The notes under the pieces: generated by a model
What the model saw: the letters and a program-made list of their open reading frames with translations, nothing else
Databases searched by the model: none
Told to the model about the DNA's origin: nothing
Shown: piece by piece, positions 23,520 to 28,428 of the stretch
How the letters are laid out: every line of letters begins with the position of its first letter
Position numbering within the stretch: position 1 is the first letter of the stretch
Translations under genes and position numbers: made by a program
Origin: DATAVB01 sp040414495
Lineage (GTDB): Bacteria > Actinomycetota > Actinomycetes > Mycobacteriales > QHCD01
NCBI GenBank assembly: GCA_040414495.1
Contig: JBEDUI010000251.1
Location: 1 to 28,428, forward strand
Length of the DNA stretch: 28,428 bases
Reading direction: 5' to 3'

Positions 23520-24806
23520 TCAGGCCGACTTCTCCCGGCGCTGCTTGGTCGGCTCGCGCGGGACGATCGTCGGATACACGTTGTCGTTGACGGCCTCGCC
23601 GGTGACGACCACTCGGGCGACGTCATCGCGGCTGGGAATCTCGTACATCACCGACTGCAGCACTTCTTCCATGATGGCGCGCAGGCCACGGGCGCCGGTG
23701 CCACGGTGGATCGCCTGATCGGCAATGGCTTCCAGCGCGTCGTCGGTGAATTCCAATTCGACGCCGTCCAACTCGAAAAGCTTGCAGTACTGCTTGACGA
23801 ACGAATTGCGCGGCTCGGTGAGAATCCGGATCAGCGCGGCCCGGTCGAGGTTGCTGACCGTCGTGATAACGGGCAACCGACCGATGAATTCGGGAATCAT
23901 GCCGAACTTCAACAGGTCCTCGGGCATGACCTCGGCGAAGTGATCGGCCTTCTCGATCTCGGCCTTGCTGCGTACCTCGGCGCCGAAACCGATGCCGCTC
24001 TTGCCGATCCGGCCTTCGATGATCTTCTCCAGACCAGCGAAAGCACCGGCGACGATGAACAACACGTTCGTCGTGTCGATCTGAATGAACTCTTGATGCG
24101 GATGCTTACGCCCACCCTGCGGCGGAACGGAAGCGGTGGTGCCTTCCAGGATTTTCAGCAACGCCTGCTGAACACCCTCACCCGATACGTCGCGAGTGAT
24201 CGACGGGTTCTCGCTCTTACGCGCGATCTTGTCGACCTCGTCGATGTAGATGATCCCGGTCTCGGCTCGCTTCACGTCATAGTCGGCGGCCTGGATCAGC
24301 TTCAGCAGAATGTTCTCGACGTCCTCGCCGACATAACCGGCCTCGGTGAGCGCGGTGGCGTCGGCGATCGCGAACGGAACGTTCAGCATCTTGGCCAGCG
24401 TCTGGGCCAGATACGTCTTGCCGCAACCGGTCGGGCCGATCAGCAGGATGTTGGACTTCCCCAACTCCACGCCGGATTCGTCGCGGTGCGCGCCGCTGGC
24501 CCGGTCATTGCCCGCCCGGACCCGCTTGTAGTGGTTGTAGACCGCAACGGCCAGGCTCTTCTTCGCCGAGTCCTGGCCGATGACGTACTCATTGAGGAAC
24601 TCGTTGATCTCGGTCGGCCGGGGCAACTCATCGAACTTGAGCTCGGAGGATTCCGAGAGCTCCTCTTCGATGATCTCGTTGCACAGGTCGATGCACTCAT
24701 CGCAGATATAGACGCCGGGTCCCGCGATGAGCTTCTTGACCTGCTTCTGCGACTTCCCGCAGAAGGAGCACTTCAGCAGGTCCCCGCCGTCGCCGATGCG
24801 TGCCAC
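23520..24806 (-). CDS. clpX: ATP-dependent Clp protease ATPase subunit ClpX
   Basis: 428 aa from GTG 24806, with GAGG 6 nt upstream. It is a AAA+ unfoldase that feeds substrates to ClpP. The N-terminal zinc-binding domain has Cys13, Cys16, Cys35 and Cys38. Walker A is GPTGCGKT (124-131), the pore-1 loop GYVG (157-160), Walker B IIYIDE (185-190), and RKH in GGRKHPHQEF is the pore-entry motif. The C-terminal domain carries the sensor-2 arginine region GARGLRAIMEEVL. It follows clpP2 after 132 bp that hold no gene; only a weak 5-bp hairpin is visible there, so it may be partly co-transcribed or have its own promoter. Confidence 0.97.
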   Translation of the reverse strand: MARIGDGGDLLKCSFCGKSQKQVKKLIAGPGVYICDECIDLCNEIIEEELSESSELKFDELPRPTEINEFLNEYVIGQDSAKKSLAVAVYNHYKRVRAGNDRASGAHRDESGVELGKSNILLIGPTGCGKTYLAQTLAKMLNVPFAIADATALTEAGYVGEDVENILLKLIQAADYDVKRAETGIIYIDEVDKIARKSENPSITRDVSGEGVQQALLKILEGTTASVPPQGGRKHPHQEFIQIDTTNVLFIVAGAFAGLEKIIEGRIGKSGIGFGAEVRSKAEIEKADHFAEVMPEDLLKFGMIPEFIGRLPVITTVSNLDRAALIRILTEPRNSFVKQYCKLFELDGVELEFTDDALEAIADQAIHRGTGARGLRAIMEEVLQSVMYEIPSRDDVARVVVTGEAVNDNVYPTIVPREPTKQRREKSA

Positions 24807-24938
24807 CTACATCCTCTCCCTAAGCCAGCCGAGCGCCTGTGGCGCCCCGTTGGCCGGTCGTCCGGTGCGTTGCCCGACGGTACCCCGTCTGGCCGGTCAC
24901 GCGCCCCTTTTTGGCGGCCGCGCGTCGAACCTACGTCT

Positions 24939-25580
24939 TTAGTTGCTACCCGGCAGTGCGGACAACTTCCGCGGTGTGAGGACGTTGTCGATCAGACCGT
25001 ATTCCTTGGCCTCGTCGGCTGTGAAGAACTTATCCCGTTCGATGTCTTCCCGAATCCGCTCGGTCTTCTGACCGGTGTGGCGGGCAAGGATGCCTTCCAT
25101 CAGCTCACGGATCCGCTGGATCTCCTTGGCCTGAATGTCCAAGTCGCTGATCTGCTGCGGGCCCTCGGTGCCGCCGGAGGGCTGGTGGATCAGGATCCGC
25201 GCGCTCGGGGTGGCCGAACGCTTGCCCGGCGCGCCGGCGGCGAGCAGCACGGCGGCGGCCGAGGCCGCCTGGCCCAGGCAGTAGGTCTGAATGTCGGGCC
25301 GGATGTACATCATCGTGTCGTAGATGGCGGTCAGCGACGTGAAGGAGCCGCCGGGCGAATTGATGTACATGATGATGTCGCGGTCCGGGTCATTGCTCTC
25401 CAACGTGAGCAACTGCGCCATCACATCGTTGGCGGAGGCGTCATCGATCTGCACTCCGAGGAAGATGATGCGCTCCTCGAAGAGCTTGTTGTACGGGTTG
25501 GATTCCTTCATGCCGTAGCTCGTCCGCTCGACGAACGAGGGCAACACGTATCTGCTGCTGGGACCCAGTGGGTGGCTCAT
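24939..25580 (-). CDS. clpP2: ATP-dependent Clp protease proteolytic subunit ClpP2
   Basis: 213 aa, a serine peptidase. The catalytic residues are Ser107 (GQAASAAA), His132 (ARILIHQPS) and an Asp in the ERDKFF segment. The N-terminal about 30 residues (MSHPLGPSSRYVLPS) resemble the propeptide of actinobacterial ClpP2. In actinobacteria ClpP1 and ClpP2 form a mixed two-ring complex, usually essential. It lies 33 bp after clpP1. AGAGGA about 10 nt before ATG 25580 is acceptable. Confidence 0.96.
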   Translation of the reverse strand: MSHPLGPSSRYVLPSFVERTSYGMKESNPYNKLFEERIIFLGVQIDDASANDVMAQLLTLESNDPDRDIIMYINSPGGSFTSLTAIYDTMMYIRPDIQTYCLGQAASAAAVLLAAGAPGKRSATPSARILIHQPSGGTEGPQQISDLDIQAKEIQRIRELMEGILARHTGQKTERIREDIERDKFFTADEAKEYGLIDNVLTPRKLSALPGSN

Positions 25581-25613
25581 GGCTGTCCGTTCCTCTGCTG
25601 ATTCCGACGGCGC

Positions 25614-26255
25614 TTACTCGGATGGGGCTACGCCGCCGGGCACCTGACTCGCGCGGCTGACGATGTGGTCGACGAACCCGTACTCGAGTGCCTCCTGCGC
25701 GGTGAACCAACGGTCCCGGTCGCCGTCGCGCTCGATCTGCTCAGGCGTCTTGCCGGTGCGGGCGGCGGTGATCGCGTTGAGCTCCTGCTTGGACAGGTTC
25801 CACTGGTCGGCCTGGATCTTGATGTCGGACGCCGTACCGCCCAGGCCGGCCGAGCCCTGGTGCATCAGGATGCGGGCGTGCGGCAGCGTGTAGCGCTTGC
25901 CCGGCGCACCGGCCGTCAACAGCACCTGGCCCATCGAGGCGGCCAACCCCATCGCCCACGTGGCGACATCGCACTCGATGAGCTCCATCGTGTCGAAGAT
26001 CGCCATGCCCGCGGTCACCGAACCGCCGGGCGAGTTGATGTAGAGGTTGATGTCCCGGCCCGGGTCCTCGGCGGCCAGCAGCAACAGCTGCGCGCAGATG
26101 CGGTTGGCGATGTCGTCGTCCACCTGCGAACCCAGGAAAATGATGCGCTCACGCAGCAAGCGGTCGTACACCGCGTCGTTGAGTGACATCCCACCGGCGG
26201 CACCGCGCATCGACGGTGAGGTTGGGGCACTCGCGCCCGGCAATAGCTGTGTCAC
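25614..26255 (-). CDS. clpP1: ATP-dependent Clp protease proteolytic subunit ClpP1
   Basis: About 213 aa from GTG 26255. Conserved parts are NSPGGSVTAGMAIFDTM, Ser107 (GLAASMGQ), His132 (ARILMHQG) and an Asp in the GDRDRWF segment. Pairs with ClpP2 to form the mixed peptidase. The start is uncertain. GTG 26255 has AGGAG only 3 nt away plus AAGG further upstream. ATG 26291 would give 225 aa, with GGCGGAG about 17 nt away. Later ATGs (26210, 26189) have no ribosome site but lie nearer the usual N-terminus. First gene of clpP1-clpP2. Confidence 0.93.
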   Translation of the reverse strand: MTQLLPGASAPTSPSMRGAAGGMSLNDAVYDRLLRERIIFLGSQVDDDIANRICAQLLLLAAEDPGRDINLYINSPGGSVTAGMAIFDTMELIECDVATWAMGLAASMGQVLLTAGAPGKRYTLPHARILMHQGSAGLGGTASDIKIQADQWNLSKQELNAITAARTGKTPEQIERDGDRDRWFTAQEALEYGFVDHIVSRASQVPGGVAPSE

Positions 26256-26366
26256 TGGCTCCTGCCTTCGCAGATCATCGGTTTCCTTCATTTCGGCGGG
26301 GAGATCATCTCCGCCTACAGCGACCCTAACGCGCGGGCGGTGCCCGGCACTCCCCCAGCGCGCTCT

Positions 26367-26380
26367 GTTCGCTGTGGGCG
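26367..26380. promoter_or_regulatory. ClgR-type operator before clpP1P2
   Basis: GTTCGC-TGTGG-GCG fits the motif described for ClgR, the actinobacterial activator of clp genes (GTTCGC, five bases, GCG). It lies about 75-125 bp upstream of the clpP1 start candidates, where an activator would be expected. A TAGGGT hexamer downstream of it on the minus strand could be the -10. Confidence 0.6.
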
Positions 26381-26426
26381 TGTCAGCGCCGGAAGCAACC
26401 CGCCAATTACCGCCCTCGGGCGAGCC

Positions 26427-27881
26427 TCAGACGGTCTCCTGGGCGGACTCGTCCTTGGCGCTGTCCTCGTCGCCCGCAACCTCGTCGCCCGCAACCTCTT
26501 CGTTCGCGGCCTCATCGGACAGAGCCGCGTCCACGCTGGCGTCGGCCGCCGGGTCGTCCTCGTCCGGGCCGAGCAGCGCGGTCAGGTCGACGTTCTCGCC
26601 GTTGGTGTCGGTCACGGTCGCCTGGCTGAGCACCTTGCGCATGGCCTTGTTACGGCGGACGTCCGCGACCAGGGCCGGGATGTTGCCGGACTCCTGCACC
26701 TGCTGGGCCAACGTCTGCGGCGGCATCCCGTAGCGGGCGGCCTCGGCGACGATGTGCTCGGTCAGGTCCTGGTCGGTGACCGAGATCTCCTGGGCGTCGG
26801 CCAGCGCGTCCAGCAGCAGCTGGGTCTTTACGGCCTGCTCGACGTTGCTCTGCAGCTCGGCCTGGAACTCTTCCTCGGTCTGGCCCTGCATCTGCAGGTA
26901 CGTGGCCCGGTCCATGCCGGCGTCGGCAAGCTGCCGTTCGACGCTGTCCTGCCGCCAGTGCAGCTCGGAGTGCACGGCCGACTCGGGCAGCGGTACGTCG
27001 GCCGCCTCCAGCAGCGCCTCGAGCACCCGGTCGTGGGCCTGGTTGCCCTGCTGGGCGACCTTGGCCTTGCCCAACCTTTCGCGGATGTCCTCGCGCAGCT
27101 CGTCGAGGGTGTCGAACTCGCTGGCGGTCTGGGCGAACTCATCGTCCAGCTCGGGCAGCTCCTTCTCCTTGACCGACTTGACGGTCACCTCGACCTCGGC
27201 CGGCTTGCCGGCGTGCTCGCCAGCGACCAGCTCGGTGGTGAAGGTCTTGGACTCCTCGGCATTCAGCCCGGACAGCGCGGCGTCCAGACCGTCGATGAGC
27301 TGACCGCTGCCGACCTGGTACGACATGCCCGAGCTGCTCGCGTCGGGCACCTCCTCGCCGTCCACGGTGGCCTTGAGGTCGATGGAGACGAAGTCGTCAT
27401 CCTGCACCGGCCGCTCGACGCCCTTGAGTACGGCGAAGCGCTCGCGCAGCGCGGTGACCTGGTTGTCGATGTCCTCGTCGGTGACCTCGCTCGGGTCGAC
27501 CTCGACCGAGACCGAGTCGATCGCCGGCAGCTCGAACTCGGGGCGTACGTCGACCTCGGCGGTGAAGGCGAGCAGGTCGCCGTCATCCAGCTTGGTCACT
27601 TCGATCTCGGGCTGGCCGATGACCTTGGCGCCGGTCTCCTGGACCGCGTCGGCGTAGGCCCGCGGCACGGCGTCCTGGACGGCTTCTTCCAGCACGACGC
27701 CGCGGCCGACGCGCTGATCGATGATGCGGGCCGGCGCCTTACCCGGACGGAACCCGGGCACCCGGACCTGGCTGGCAACCTTCTTGTAGGCGCGCTGCAC
27801 ACTGGGTGTGAGCTCGTCGAAGGGCACCTCCACGGCAAGCCGGACCCGCGTGGGGCTGAGGGTCTCGACGGTGCTCTTCAC
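26427..27881 (-). CDS. tig: Trigger factor (ribosome-associated chaperone and PPIase)
   Basis: 484 aa from GTG 27881, with AAGGAG 8 nt upstream. The N-terminal ribosome-binding domain has the signature GFRPGKAP (residues 43-50). An FKBP-type PPIase domain follows at about 150-240 and the helical chaperone arms at about 250-430. The C-terminal about 50 residues are very acidic (Asp/Glu/Ala) with a small in-frame repeat (EVAGDEVAGD). Trigger factor binds nascent chains at the ribosome exit. The open frame reaches 28205, but that extension passes through tRNA-Pro and is rejected. It is followed by clpP1P2 and clpX, the conserved tig-clp order. Confidence 0.96.
   Translation of the reverse strand: MKSTVETLSPTRVRLAVEVPFDELTPSVQRAYKKVASQVRVPGFRPGKAPARIIDQRVGRGVVLEEAVQDAVPRAYADAVQETGAKVIGQPEIEVTKLDDGDLLAFTAEVDVRPEFELPAIDSVSVEVDPSEVTDEDIDNQVTALRERFAVLKGVERPVQDDDFVSIDLKATVDGEEVPDASSSGMSYQVGSGQLIDGLDAALSGLNAEESKTFTTELVAGEHAGKPAEVEVTVKSVKEKELPELDDEFAQTASEFDTLDELREDIRERLGKAKVAQQGNQAHDRVLEALLEAADVPLPESAVHSELHWRQDSVERQLADAGMDRATYLQMQGQTEEEFQAELQSNVEQAVKTQLLLDALADAQEISVTDQDLTEHIVAEAARYGMPPQTLAQQVQESGNIPALVADVRRNKAMRKVLSQATVTDTNGENVDLTALLGPDEDDPAADASVDAALSDEAANEEVAGDEVAGDEDSAKDESAQETV
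26466..26495. repeat. Perfect 15-bp tandem duplication in the tig tail
   Basis: CTCGTCGCCCGCAAC occurs twice in a row (26466-26480, 26481-26495), followed by two decayed units to 26525. It encodes the VAGDE repeat of the acidic tail. Confidence 0.8.
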
Positions 27882-27928
27882 GGGCGTATCTCCTTGGGTA
27901 TCGAAGCTCGGCTGGCATCGTCTCTGTA

Positions 27929-27957
27929 TGTCCTGCCGCCCGCCGGGTGCCAGGACA
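27929..27957. promoter_or_regulatory. Inverted repeat in the tig leader
   Basis: TGTCCTG (27929-27935) and CAGGACA (27951-27957) are a perfect 7-bp inverted repeat with 15 nt between, 48 bp upstream of the tig start. It could be an operator or an mRNA hairpin. Confidence 0.4.
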
Positions 27958-27999
27958 TCGCACTCGTCGTTGGTCGCCCGCGTGCGAGGGACTCGGCCG

Positions 28000-28005
28000 A
28001 GTCTA
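28000..28005 (-). promoter_or_regulatory. Possible -10 box of tig
   Basis: TAGACT on the minus strand, with TTGCGG 15 bp upstream as a weak -35. It would give a leader of about 110 nt. A GCACCG/CGGTGC hairpin (28018-28033) overlaps the -35. Confidence 0.35.
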
Positions 28006-28083
28006 GGGGACGGCGCGGCACCGCAAGCGGTGCGCCCACGGTGCGGCCCACGTGCCGCAGCGGGGGCCCAACGCGTCCAAGGT

Positions 28084-28115
28084 ACGCCGGCCCAGGAAGA
28101 GACCCGGGCCGGCGT
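28084..28115 (-). terminator. Hairpin after tRNA-Pro
   Basis: Perfect 10-bp stem ACGCCGGCCC / GGGCCGGCGT with a 12-nt loop, about 20 nt beyond the tRNA-Pro 3' end. Likely ends the tRNA transcript before tig. Confidence 0.65.
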
Positions 28116-28135
28116 CTCGGCTCGCAGCTCCGCGG

Positions 28136-28209
28136 TCGGGGTGGCGGGATTCGAACCCACGGCCCCTCGCTCCCAAAGCGAGTGCGCTACCAAACTGCGC
28201 CACACCCCG
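28136..28209 (-). tRNA. tRNA-Pro (anticodon TGG)
   Basis: 74 nt with a complete cloverleaf on the minus strand. The acceptor stem is CGGGGTG / CACCCCG and the discriminator is A. The anticodon stem is CTCGC / GCGAG around loop TTTGGGA, and the T loop reads GGTTCGAATCC. CCA is not encoded. The anticodon TGG reads CCA and, with wobble, other proline codons. Confidence 0.95.
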
Positions 28210-28223
28210 TGTGCGCCTGTTGC

Positions 28224-28229
28224 AGTGTA
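28224..28229 (-). promoter_or_regulatory. -10 box of tRNA-Pro
   Basis: TACACT on the minus strand, 14 nt upstream of the tRNA 5' end. No clear -35 at normal spacing. Confidence 0.45.
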
Positions 28230-28297
28230 GAGGTACGGGTGCTCGTCGTGATCGACACATTCGATCCCACTTGTGCACGAGCATGGCGGGGACCGGC

Positions 28298-28303
28298 TAC
28301 TCT
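28298..28303 (+). promoter_or_regulatory. -10 box of tRNA-Gly
   Basis: TACTCT, 12 nt upstream of the tRNA 5' end, so transcription would begin a few bases before the mature end. A -35 is not obvious. Confidence 0.4.
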
Positions 28304-28315
28304 GTACCCGCGCAT

Positions 28316-28389
28316 GCGGGTGTAGCTCAATGGCAGAGCCCTAGCCTTCCAAGCTAGTCATGCGGGTTCGATTCCCGTCACCCGCTCCA
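28316..28389 (+). tRNA. tRNA-Gly (anticodon TCC)
   Basis: 74 nt including an encoded CCA (28387-28389). The acceptor stem is GCGGGTG / CACCCGC, the anticodon stem is CTAGC / GCTAG around loop CTTCCAA, and the T arm is CGGGTTCGATTCCCG. It is divergent from tRNA-Pro, with 106 bp between them holding both promoters. Confidence 0.95.
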
Positions 28390-28428
28390 CTACGATTGCC
28401 GAACTGACCTCTCAGTGGGTCAAGGCCC

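Noticed and set aside
23220..25601. 793-codon plus-strand frame over clpX/clpP2
   Set aside because: Antisense shadow of highly conserved genes.
27882..28205. N-terminal extension of tig by 108 codons
   Set aside because: The extension runs through tRNA-Pro and its terminator. GTG 27881 has AAGGAG at good spacing and starts the conserved trigger-factor sequence.
26340..28325. 661-codon plus-strand frame over tig and tRNA-Pro
   Set aside because: Antisense shadow; it crosses a tRNA gene and a terminator hairpin.

Overview
The window is chromosomal DNA from a high-GC actinobacterium. This rests on four things: frequent GTG starts, two ClpP subunits in tandem, a translational T-box of the actinobacterial short stem I kind in front of ileS, and the core cluster valS-folC-DUF4233-ndk-mreBCD-PBP2-rodA followed by the paired radical SAM/DUF2344 genes. 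Retention of the full Mre/RodA set fits a rod-shaped or mycelial lineage. I cannot name the genus from sequence alone.

Nearly all genes lie on the minus strand, so the biological order runs from right to left. At the right end are divergent tRNA-Pro(TGG) and tRNA-Gly(TCC) genes. Leftward come trigger factor (tig), clpP1-clpP2 with a ClgR-type operator upstream, and clpX closed by a strong hairpin: a protein-quality-control block. Next are an unnamed protein with a papain/C39-like Cys-His arrangement, valS (of the archaeal-like form), folC and a DUF4233 membrane protein.

At 14.3-17.7 kb the minus-strand run is broken by a small module: a CaiB/BaiF-type CoA transferase (+), a MarR regulator (-) and a divergent 14-TM-type MFS exporter (+). 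Three 15-bp iterons overlap the MFS promoter. All three genes lack clear Shine-Dalgarno sequences and have -10-like hexamers 6-7 nt before the ATG, so they look leaderless. The module looks like an insertion into the core cluster.

The cluster then resumes with ndk and the elongasome operon mreB-mreC-mreD-mrdA(PBP2)-rodA. A gene-free stretch of about 690 bp, full of short repeats, separates rodA from the T-box leader and ileS (eukaryote-like IleRS). A NUDIX hydrolase follows, then the radical SAM (TIGR03960-like) and DUF2344 pair overlapping by 4 bp.

Beyond the genes, three features stand out. First, a dispersed imperfect palindrome of about 55 bp occurs three times, only in the two gaps where the core order is interrupted (7.3-7.5 kb and 17.6 kb). 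Second, short tandem repeats straddle or abut the stop codons of several genes (NUDIX, CoA transferase, DUF4233), and the tig tail repeats in-frame. Third, the MarR/MFS intergenic region is phased in 15-bp steps. I found no IS element, prophage, CRISPR array or large novel defence system.
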